64,000 nt of DNA, taken from positions 370,583-434,582 of the forward strand of contig VCMS01000042.1 of the NCBI GenBank assembly GCA_022539475.1, written 5' to 3'. The notes under the pieces were generated by a model. That model did not search any database. It had not been told where the DNA came from and saw only the letters and a program-made list of their open reading frames with translations. How positions within the stretch are numbered: the first letter of the stretch is position 1; each line of letters opens with the position of its first letter. Shown in pieces: positions 33,416-43,531 of the stretch. The position numbers and the translations under genes were made by a program. The stretch comes from Gracilaria domingensis. Taxonomy: Eukaryota > Rhodophyta > Florideophyceae > Gracilariales > Gracilariaceae.

Positions 33416-34618
33416 ATGGCCTTCCAAAACACCCACAAGGTATCGCATGTACAGCTTCGCAACCAAACTGCTCTCATACCTATCCATCTCAACGCATTTC
33501 CCCATAGGACATACATCACCTTTGACGACTGCCTTCAACTGAAGTACGACGTTGACACCGGGGAAGCCACGGTTCGAGGAGTCCAGACCCTTTTATCCCC
33601 CGAACTGCTGGATGAACTCAGTGATGTTTATGACATACTTCACGAAGTTTCAAATCATGACCGAATCCTTGAACATCCTCCCTTCTTCCACACAATTGGG
33701 AATCTTTCAGAGCTACCCAACTACATGTCAGAGGCTCGGTCTTATTCACATAATCCCCTGAAAATGCTCTCGCTATCCTCTCTCTTGGCATTCTCCCTCT
33801 TCGTTTCAGTAGTCATAGGGGCTCTCTATGGGATTATAAAGCCTCTCACAACACACGCTCTTCTCTACGATCGCTCCTCCCGCCAAACACAACTGGGATT
33901 CACCATCCTGTACAGCATGCTCGAAACTATGTTTCACATTATTCTGTTTGAATTGGCATTCTCTCTTCACGCCACAAGGTATGGTAGACTCGCATATGGT
34001 CCAATGACTCCGTCGCACACATCCAGCACCGTTTCGGCACTGAGGAATAAATACCTCGGCATGGGCATCGGTGGGCTTATCGTCCTCAACCTCTCTGTCT
34101 TCGTCACCTATCAGCTCCGTCCTCCTCCAATCGATGTCATGGATTCTCTCAAAACTGCATGTATTTCCTTCTTCCCCGGCGGTTTCTTCTTCGGCTTCTT
34201 CACCATTCTCATGAACACATTTCGGATCTATTTCTCTACAAAACATACGTTCAACAACATAGTTCCGCTCTCCAATCGGGTGGTATACCGGAGAAGAGGG
34301 CTAAATCCGTACTGCCGTTGTATTCTAAACTCGTTCCGGAAAGCTTTGTTCCTTCAGGATTTCCTGCTTTCTATCAGACTTTTTCTGAACAGAGTGGTCC
34401 CAGTTTTCTTCGCACACACACTCTCCGAGTCTTTGGACCCCGAATCCTTTGGTTCGTACAGAGGTATCCCGCCCCTCCTCACAAACACCTTGTTCATTGT
34501 ACTACTTGTATGCTCCGGAGTCGCAAAACACGCACCAAGAATCAACGCAAAGCGATACTTGTGCGCCATTGGTGAGCACCCTAGACCCCCGACACAACAT
34601 CTACTGCCTTCTGGCTGA
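33416..34618 (+). CDS. multi-pass membrane protein, unrecognised
   Basis: An intact 400-codon frame begins at ATG 33416 in a favourable context (cacaATGgc). The first 120 residues are soluble. Six hydrophobic segments follow: about 125-148 (SSLLAFSLFVSVVIGAL), 167-190, 213-235 (MGIGGLIVLNLSVFV), 244-272 (FFPGGFFFGFFTILM), 315-336 and 350-373. The topology suggests a polytopic membrane protein, possibly of an internal membrane because no signal peptide is evident. No transporter or receptor motif is recognised. Confidence 0.65.
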   Translation: MAFQNTHKVSHVQLRNQTALIPIHLNAFPHRTYITFDDCLQLKYDVDTGEATVRGVQTLLSPELLDELSDVYDILHEVSNHDRILEHPPFFHTIGNLSELPNYMSEARSYSHNPLKMLSLSSLLAFSLFVSVVIGALYGIIKPLTTHALLYDRSSRQTQLGFTILYSMLETMFHIILFELAFSLHATRYGRLAYGPMTPSHTSSTVSALRNKYLGMGIGGLIVLNLSVFVTYQLRPPPIDVMDSLKTACISFFPGGFFFGFFTILMNTFRIYFSTKHTFNNIVPLSNRVVYRRRGLNPYCRCILNSFRKALFLQDFLLSIRLFLNRVVPVFFAHTLSESLDPESFGSYRGIPPLLTNTLFIVLLVCSGVAKHAPRINAKRYLCAIGEHPRPPTQHLLPSG

Positions 34619-34895
34619 CGTATTCACCAAGTGCGAGACAAGTAGTATACGAACATAAGTACATAACTGATACATGTTTCAACTAAACAGAATCTCTTCT
34701 CTACAAACATAGTTCCCACTTGTTCATGACGCTCTCCAGGATTGAAGTGTTTGGTATGGTATCCTATCTTACCCTTCAATCTTGGGTAGAGTCGTCGCTT
34801 CCACAATTCTTAAACTTTCTCTCGATTCACAAGATCATTTACTTCGAAACTATATTCGACACATAGATTACTACAAAGTTTCATCACATATTCAC

Positions 34896-37800
34896 TCAGT
34901 CCTCTTCGCCATCCTCAAGATCGTTTTCAATCTCCTCCACTTCATAATTCTCATCTTCGTCATCTTCTTCATACTGTTCTTCCCCTTCCTCTACTATCAC
35001 CTCATCATTTTCCTCCTCCAAATTCGACGGTTCTGGATTCTTCCTCTTCTCCTTCATACTAACCAGGTCTTCATCCTCCTTGAACTGAGGTCGAAAGTGT
35101 TGGTTAAGGTGTACCGCATCCGGGAGGTTGTATTTCTCAGGTACCATGTACATGTGGTAACGAAACAAGGGAATCTCGGGGAATCTTCCATCCTTATTTG
35201 AAGCGCCTGCATGGAACACATCACCTCTTCCAATAAATATAGACTTAGGCGGAACGAAAAACTTCCTCACAAACATCCCCCGTGCCAAACCTTCAAATGC
35301 CTTGGGAGTAACTGCGTAGTGTGTATGAGACCCTTCACATACCCAAATTGGAAACGACACACTTCCGGACACCATCATAAAGTACCCCGGGTTCTTCTTT
35401 TCTTCCAGCTTATCCTCATTCGCCAAGGTCGGGAAATCCGTATGTAACTGCTGCCGCTTGCATCCAACTGCAGTGCATAACACCCTCCCCCCCGTCTTCG
35501 GCGCATACATCCTCTCCTTTTCCACCCTATTATCTTGTAAACCCATTAAAGCACATATCTGTCCCAGTCGGGCATCCAGTAAAGCTCTCTTCTTCACAAG
35601 CACATGTCTTTCTACGGCTGCCTCCATGTCATCCACTATGCCTCTTCTCGTAGTCATGTACCTCCCACCATCTGCGTTGATGATCGGTATCCATGTGATT
35701 CGGTTCTCTGGTATCCTAAGGTCTGGAACCCTCTCGAAGTCCCTTCGGAAGAAGTCCAGTAATTCCACACTAACATCCCCGTCAATGAGCTTGCTCAAAC
35801 TCTCTGTCAGCTTCACCAACTCTCCATCCGATGCAAAGCCGTCCAGAGTACAGAAACCTCTGTCTCGAAGCTCGACGTTCTTCTTCACAAAATAGACATA
35901 CGCAAGAGAGTCGTTCTTCAGTGCATCCCCCCATAACGTCTTCTCGTCGACCTCCATGCCTCCCATTGCCGCGTTCAGGAGTTTATGGCCATGATACGCT
36001 GCATGCCAAAAGACTGCATGGTGCACACTTTCAAAGTCCTTGGGCTCCAACAAGTGGCCTCGGTGTTGCTTCTGGAGATGTATCGCATCCATCCACGGGT
36101 ACACAGATTTAATGACATTCTCCACCCCAGTCGGCCACTTGCTTGGTAAGGTCTTCACCAACTTTAGCCACGAATCGTCACCTTCATATGCTACTTCTTC
36201 AGCCTTCTTCAGACCTGGCGCCAACACCTGCGGTACTGTGTCATCGAACGGGTCAGTGTCCTCTGCCTGTGAGACCACAATTGGTACTCCATCTGAGTCT
36301 GTGTCGCTGCCAATGGATATCTGATGACTTTTCAACAAGTTTCTCACCCCCTTCGCACCAAGACTCCGCAGATGACTGATAACTTCATCCTGAACAGATT
36401 GAATACCCTCCGTCCTTGACTTCTTCCGTTGATTAGGGTTCACGTCTCTCATTGCATTCCTTCGTCGACGGCTTCGTCTTGATCTCCTCATGCTTCTTGT
36501 CTTCGATGGCATATTCTCTTCACTTTCTACATCAGAGTCCTTAGAGCTCTTGCGCACTGGCGCTTTGGCCTTCCTACTTGCCGAACGTGTGGCCATTCTC
36601 TGCGTTGTAGACTCGTCTACCGCTTTGGTCTCAGACTGTGGTTCAGTCGGCGTAGTACCAGTGGCAGGTTTCAACATATCCACCCCTAAACTCTTTGCCA
36701 GCTTATCACGAGCAATCCAGACTCTTCTCGAAATCCTTCCTTCCCAGAGCTTCTTATTCGAAGGTACTTCAATTCGTGCTGCCTGTGTTGCAAGGTACTC
36801 ACGAACGGTGCGCATTTCAAACTTTGTCACTTCCACCTTCATGGCATACGCTTCTTCCAATGTAACTTTCTTCTTCTTCGAAAGCTCCTCTGCCAAAGAT
36901 TGAAGCCTCCTGCAGCAGATAAAGAAGTATTTGCGTACGTCTTCAAAACGACCCGTCAGTTTCGACACTCGCCTCCTGGAAAAGTATGCAACCACAGCGT
37001 CGAGCGTGAAGTGGGTTGTATGCTCATCCATGGTAAAGAATTCATCACTTGATATACAAGAAATTCCAATCTCATGGTAGTCTCCACAAATCCGCTCCAA
37101 ATGTTCCAGCAATCCAGGACTTCTCGCCACCTTCAACCCCATCTCTGCAAATCTTGCCAAATGCTTGATATTGTACTGGCCAATGATACCGCAAACACTT
37201 AGTGCACCTGCGACAGAGGTCCTCGTCATCTTGCTCAAGTCCTTCTTCTCTTCCTCAACCAGGACCCTTATAAATGACACAATAGAATGCACCTTGTCAG
37301 CAAAACCCATAAGACGAGCTTGCTTCAATCCATCGTTTAGCACATTGCCAAGGCTCAAGATTTCCCTCGTGGTCATCTTCTGTCCATCTTTTCTCTTCCA
37401 CAGCGAAACAGAAAGACCTCCACATAGATTCCTAATGTTGGGCATAGATTCACAGAGCTCTTTGAGTGCTACATGACGATGAGCTCCATCAATCAGCACA
37501 CAATTCACTTTCAAGCGATTGTTCTGCACTATGTCCTTCTCGGACACATCCTGAGACAGAACAGCAACGCTCATGGTCCCAAGTGCCTGTAAGAAGCTTT
37601 TGCGTCCAATCTCTTCTTTCAGAGCCTCGACATGATTCCGGAACAACCCTCTCACAGTCATTTCAGGAACTTGAATGAGCTCAATATGGACTTGAACAGA
37701 CACATACTCGTAATGATCTAAGTCAAATACCAAACTCGCTAAACTCGTATCGACATCATCAGGAGGTATCACATCACCTTCATCAAAGAGTTCATTGACG

Positions 37801-38744
37801 TTGCTTCCAAGGCTTTCCTTCACTAGAACCACGTCTTCGTCTTCGTCTTCATCCACGTCAATCACTTCTATTGTCACTCCACTGCGATTTCCAGCCTGAG
37901 TAATAGCTTCCGCAGTGCTGTTCCTCGATGCTCCAGACTGCACAATCGTAGCAGTTTGTTTACGAAATGCCGATACAGCACTCTCTGGGGTCGTGGTCAT
38001 CTTGAATTCTTGCATCTGCTTTCCACCACCGTGAACGTTCGATGGTGTTTTCAGCTTTGGTACTGGCGCTTGTTTCCCGCCTTGGGGTCTTTTTAGCATT
38101 CGACGGGGTTTTCACATGAGCCACGTTCATCTGCATTCGCTTTCGGGCACTGGATGGAGTTTCAGGTTCTACCACTCGCACCCGTTTCCCAGCAGTATTC
38201 GATGGCTTCTCAGGGGCGACGAATTTGGAATTCGGAGCACCCTTGTCCCCTTCATCAGCGCTTACGACGTCACCCACCTTAGACATTAAGTTCAGGTCCC
38301 AGGCGTAGAAACCGGGCCTGTTCATGTCCTTCAATGTCTTCGGAACAGAATCTTCATCGGTACACTTAAAGGGATAGAGATAGGGAGTGTCAAGCTCATG
38401 AGATATCTTCGCTCGCCATATACCAACTACATCTTCCCCTGGTTTTCCCTGCAGAGCATGTCCATGCACTTCCCTTCTGAACGTTGTCTTCCCTCCACCA
38501 GCGTCCACTTAACGAGAACAGCTTTCCCAATCGCTGCTTTGTTCCCTCCTGCCCCTCCCAACAACAAGGTCACTTCTTCGCCTGGTGCGGGCTTCGACTT
38601 CATAGCTGTGGATGCGTTCCCCGTCGCTGCGTTCGGTTCAGCAGTTTTGGTCCCGCTCCGAAGTTGTGGTGCCATGGTTCGTCGAGGCTTTCTCACCTTT
38701 CGAGAGCGTCTCATTTGACCCTTTCCCAGTCCCCTCATATCCAT
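34896..38744 (-). CDS. ParB-like domain / 2OG-Fe(II) oxygenase-like fusion protein
   Basis: The main frame (38099-34896) codes for 1067 residues. Residues 140-330 resemble the ParB/Srx fold, with the signature VLIDGAHRHVALKEL (about 201-215) in place of the family's G-x-H-R motif. Basic serine-rich linkers follow (about 490-570). The C-terminal region about 800-990 shows HxD at 886-888 (LHTDFP), H963 (GDVFHAGA) and R980 (FRYHMYM), the iron and 2-oxoglutarate ligands of Fe(II) dioxygenases. The tail is strongly acidic. Upstream, two further frames (38508-37960 and 38876-38427) overlap it and read as its N-terminus, starting near 38744, with frame changes near 38090 and 38470. These may be sequence errors. 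It diverges from the methyltransferase-SET gene. A DNA- or histone-modifying role is inferred. Confidence 0.65.
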
Positions 38745-39026
38745 TATATGGTGCCAGTGTGTGTGATATACACGAGTCCTGGTGTTCTTCAAATCGTACG
38801 TTTGCTCCCGTGAAGTTGCAACCGCTCGTGTTCGAATCTCCGCCCTTTCTCGCGTGAGCACAATGGACGCAACCACTCACGTTCAAAACGGCTGCAATGC
38901 CCACGTGAGCAGTGTTAGTACAGTTCCTGATGGTTATAAATAGTTGGATCAATGTCTGATTCCGTCCTGATTGACCACTGTCCCCGCCTTTCATCATCTT
39001 TGAACATCGCCCGAGCGCCGTGTGGA

Positions 39027-39098
39027 AACCGCGGTTCGCCGAGTTCATAGCCGAGATCATAGCTATGATCTCGGCTATGAACTCGGCGAGCCGCGGTT
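39027..39098. repeat. 72-bp palindrome in the left arm
   Basis: The two 36-bp halves meet between 39062 and 39063 (gagatcatag/ctatgatctc) and are inverse complements with one mismatch. There is no spacer, so the sequence can form a cruciform or a perfect hairpin. Confidence 0.95.
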
Positions 39099-39520
39099 CC
39101 GGCACGGCGCATCTGACGAAACGCCACGTGTATACCGCCGAAAGGACCCCCCCTGAGGACCCCCTGGAGACCACTTCTACTACACAATGCGCACCAAAGC
39201 ACCTGTTCTCACCCACACCACCACTACCTGGTGGTGTTGCTGGCGTTTATGTGGGCAGTGAATAAGTGACGCCCCGTCGATGGCCGCCGCCCTCCGTGCG
39301 CTGCTCCGCTCCCACCGCATCGTCTCTCCTCCTCAAGCCCTTCCCCTCCGTCTTCCACGCTTGCTACACAATGTGTCCGAAGTGTCATCCGCGTCTCCAT
39401 CGCTCTCCCGTTTATTCGACGTTACTGCCCACATAAACGCCAGCAAGGGGTCCTCCAGGGGGGTCCTCAGGGGGGTCTTTCGGCGGTATACACGTGGCGT
39501 TTCGTCAGATGCGCCGTGCC

Positions 39521-39596
39521 GGAACCGCGGTTCGCCGAGTTCATAGCCGAGATCATAGCTATGATCTCGGCTATGAAGTCGGCGAACCGCGGTTCC
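39521..39596. repeat. 76-bp palindrome in the right arm
   Basis: The halves meet between 39558 and 39559 and pair over 38 bp with one mismatch, at a different position from the mismatch in the left palindrome. The sequence is otherwise the same as at 39027-39098. Confidence 0.95.
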
Positions 39597-39905
39597 CACA
39601 CGGCGCTCGGGCGATGTTCAAAGATGTACGAACCCAGTGTTTTCTACGTTGGTTTTACATACTAGACATATAATGCACTGCACATACTAGGTGCCCCACC
39701 GGTTTGATGTGTTTAGATCCCACTCTCGTCTCTCTATTTCATTACCCGCTTAGTTCTCGGTAATCCGTCGCAACCGCGCTCTCCACCATTGTTTCCGACG
39801 CTTCCCGACGTTTCCGACGCTTCCCACCCATTTAAACATCTCCGAAACTTCTACCGTTTCACAATACTCGTTTACTTCGCGTCCTTTCCGATTCTCAGTT
39901 CTTAC

Positions 39906-42900
39906 ATGGCGTCCACCGGAAATGACGCTCCTCGGACTGTTAAGCAAGTGTGCTGGCCGATGAGAACCACGGCACGGTATCCTCTAGCGCATCCTCTAGC
40001 GCGTCGTTCGATTCAGCCAGCATGGCAACGCGTTTCTTGAAATGTTGGGGGTTTTCATTGAGTTGCAGATGCGTATGCCGCTTCAAGAAGTGGTACTGGT
40101 AATCCGCGTGAAGTTGGGTACACGGAAGTTGTGGAATACGCTGTATCAAACCGTGAACACCTGGCATGTGCACGAGAGTTCATCACCACTGCGGTCAAGG
40201 GTCCTTTCCAAAACTACTCCGCAAAAGAACTCACGAAGATCTGTCTGGACGTGCGTTTTCTGAGCAGGGTCTACAAATATACGCGTATCACTGATCTAGA
40301 CGACGAGAATTCTGATCGGCGCGTGAGAGATTTGTTTACCTGGAGTCTTGAAAAGGATGTCGACAACGGTAACTCGTTCATAGAACGGGCTTTCTGGAAT
40401 GACCTTTTCAAACGACATGGTCCAGGCAGTAAGCAGACGAAGAGAACTACGTTCAGGATTGGGCCTCCCACTCGTTTTCAGCAGTTACTCTATCTCTCTT
40501 TCGTGAAGCATATAACTTCGGAGAGAAATCTCCCAGCGGCGAAGAGAGGAAGGACCGGGAAGGGAACCCATAGAGCTGTGCAGTTCGTCGACGGCTACAT
40601 AGCTTCGAATGAGACGCACGGGAGACGGATGGCACATGCAGTGCAAACGATTTGTAAGGGATGGGATTTCTTTGCCTCAACCTTAGGCTTTGGTGATGGT
40701 GAGCAGATGTTGCTGCCATACCTGCTTGTAGAAAAGAAGTCGCTTGGGTTCCATGTCATTGAATCCCGCTCTGTTGGGTACAGTCCGGAGTCAGCTTTTC
40801 ATACGTTGGGGGAAGAACTGAAACCCACGTTGGATGTAACGACACCGTTTCTTGGGTTCATACTCTTCCGGATACTATCGACGCCAACTTACGGGAGTTG
40901 GCAAAGGAATTCTTGGCAGATTTCAGCAAGATTGTGTTGAATGGCTTCCTATACAAAATGTCCCCAACGTCAAGATGGAATTTGTTGGAAAGCTTCAGAC
41001 CTGGCCGCCCCGCACGAGTACCACCCCGTTTCAATGTATTCTCCGAAGAGTACGTGTCTCCTATTCGTCAAGCGATGTCTGTACATAACTTCCAACCATC
41101 TCGACTTATCCCTAGGGCCGCTCCTTCAGGGCAGGATGGAGGAAGTAATACCGTCACGGTTAAGGTTGAGGACTCGATACAGATTCCGAGCTCCTCCAAG
41201 AGGAACGCCGCAGGGAAAAGCTCAGTTAACTCCGATGTCATCGTCATCCTCGATAGCGACAATGAAGAAGGTGATACACCTGGTGCCTCTGTTGGGGCGA
41301 AAGATAACGTTCCAGATGGGGTTCTCCCCCCTCATGACTTTGATGACACGCGCACGTTAAATGCTCTAGATGTGGTGCGAGGAAGCATGGAGAAGCAATT
41401 CTCAATGCATTGTGTCGGATATGACGAACTGGTGGAGGCCCATGGTACTATCTTCCCATCGGATACATCTTTGGAAGGCAACGTTCAGTTCGTGCTCACA
41501 GACCCACCATATGGCATCCGCGACAGCGAGTACGACGAATTGGCTGACGATGATATGGACAATACTGCGGACATCATGGCATCCATGCTTCGACCAGGAG
41601 GACATTTCGTTTTGTTCTGCAGTATCGACCAGTTTGGAGACTGGGAAGAGATTTTGCGAGAGCACAAGTCGGAGGACGCAAGCGGAAAGAAAACCGCATC
41701 ATTCTTAGTGGATTCGACGCCCATGAACTTCATTCGTTCTCGTTCGAACCCCTTGAAGAACCCTGCGCGTAATACTACTCGCCTGTTTGGGGCGACGGAG
41801 TACGCCGTGCATGGCGTGAGGAATGGAAACCCGTACGCGGAACAGAAGGTAATGGTGAACTATCAGAACTTCAACTACGTTTCAGCTCGCTATCCTGGGC
41901 ACTATTCTATCATTGACCAGGTTCCAAATCTTACGCCTGGGGAGAGTCTCCGATGGAGAGTGAAGAGTGGTAGAAGAATTCGAACCGCGAAGGCTCGTCC
42001 AGAACAAAAGTCGAGGCAGCTACTGATGGAGCTGATAGCGAGGTTCTCGAATCCCGGGGATGTTGTGGTTGATCTCTACTCCGGGACGTTCTCGTGCGCG
42101 CTGGCATGTATGGATATTGAGGGGCCTCGGCGTTTCATTGGATGTGAGCAAGATGAGCAGTGTTTCTCTCATGCCAAGCACAATGCTATTGTGCATTACG
42201 CAAGAAAGGTGTGGCGCAATGAATTGAAGATGAAAGAACCGGTTACGAATGAGGTAGTTCAAGCGTCTTATGTGGTGGATGCCAAATTTCCTGAACGGAA
42301 ACGAAAGACTTCGACTATATGGAATGCACCCAAGGGATTCCCATCGTACCAATCTTTCCCATTCCATATCATGTCGTACCTATCCACCTATTGGAATGAA
42401 CCTGGTCTTATCACTACGTACAAAGAGAAACCGTTCCATGAGTGGCCACTTGCCTTACAAGGGAAGATGACTACGTTGGACAGTCACACTTTACTCTCTG
42501 TCGAGGCGACATCGCTATGGCTCTATGTGAAGAAGTCGAATATCAAACATGCAGCAAGTGGAAATGGAGTATTTACGAGTAGGGCGTTTTCCGAAGGGGA
42601 GGTTATTGGATACTTTTATGGGACCTTGGTGTATCATGATCTAAGCCGACGCAATACCACACATTTGACGTATGGAGACGGAATGCTGGGGGCCACTGCA
42701 TCTCGGTTCAGGAAGTATTGCATGCAAGTGAGGGTGAAGGGGCAAATGTACAACACTCTCCCGCATTATGATACTGAAGTCAACGCTGGTCATGCCTGGA
42801 TAGTTCCTGCTCCTTTCTGTGTAGCGGGCTATATCAATGACGCGTCATATCGTGAAGGTGATGAGGACAAGGAATTGGAAGAAATGGATTCTAACATGGC

Positions 42901-43068
42901 ACGCAAACCAAATGTATTCATTCGCCAGCCACAGAGTATCAGGCTACAACTTTGGGGCTTTTGGAGAACTACAGACTCCTCGTAGTCACGGCCTCAAGGG
43001 ACATTAAGGAGCACGACGAAATTTACGTTGACTATGGACCCACATATCCTTGGGAAAGGTTAACCTAG
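39906..43068 (+). CDS. beta-class DNA methyltransferase / SET-domain fusion protein
   Basis: The gene reads in three frames: before about 40850, then 40850-42930, then 42930-43068. The start at ATG 39906 is approximate. The N-terminal 270 codons are unrecognised. An acidic SUMO-interaction-like motif (VIVILDSDNEE) lies near 41240. The catalytic motif DPPYG is at 41501, followed later by the AdoMet-binding motif VVVDLYSGTFSCALA at 42059. This IV-before-I order is that of beta-class amino-methyltransferases (N6-adenine or N4-cytosine). The SET domain runs from GVFTSRAFSEGEVIGY (42566) through AGYINDAS and KPNVFI to EIYVDYGPTYPW just before TAG 43066-43068. SET domains methylate protein lysines. 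The last frame change is absent from the second copy of this region, so it is probably a sequence error. Confidence 0.75.
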
Positions 43069-43531
43069 GTTCTCAGACAATGTCCTTGAACTTCGTATGG
43101 GCTCAATGTAGTGAGAAAAGCTTTTTGTTGAAGTAAATTGTATTGAACACTTGTGCTATGATTGCAGAAATACTACTCATATGTACACTCAAGCTGTACT
43201 GTGTAACATATTGATGCATATAGTGGTATGAAAGATCGTTGAAAGTGCCGTACTTGTATATGCAGGGCGCAACATCCGGGAAAATCGGACCAAGTCCGGA
43301 ATATGGACCCGGGAAAGGTCCAAAATTGAATGCCGATCCGCCACAAATGCTGCAGAATGCTTTTCTCCATATATGCAGTACGAGGTTAAATTCCCCTCCC
43401 CTTCACATATCAGTCCTGCACACCGAGTACGTGACCCTCACATATCACTCTCAATCATATACCTTCAGTATCGTTCACGTTTCTATATCTGTTCCGTAAT
43501 ACTACCGCGCACGAAGGCCGAAGGATCTCGG
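43069..43531. other. intergenic spacer
   Basis: The spacer lies between the SET stop and the next gene. No gene is seen; it is repeated in the noisy copy at about 48950-49400. Confidence 0.45.

Larger units (their letters stand above)
38995..39626. mobile_element. 632-bp inverted-repeat (foldback-type) element
   Basis: The left arm begins catctttgaacatcgcccg at 38995 and the right arm ends with its inverse complement at 39626. The arms stay almost identical inward to the shared tgctggcgtttatgtgggc block (about 39236 and 39430). The left arm carries about 70 extra bases (39170-39236). The central loop is about 160 bp and C-rich. Each arm contains a long palindrome. No clear target duplication is seen at the ends. 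It sits in the divergent promoter region of the two fusion genes and has no coding frame of its own. Confidence 0.85.

Noticed and set aside
34782-37678. Several plus-strand frames of 70-145 codons
   Set aside because: All lie antisense to the 1067-codon ParB-2OG frame, which carries the recognisable domains.
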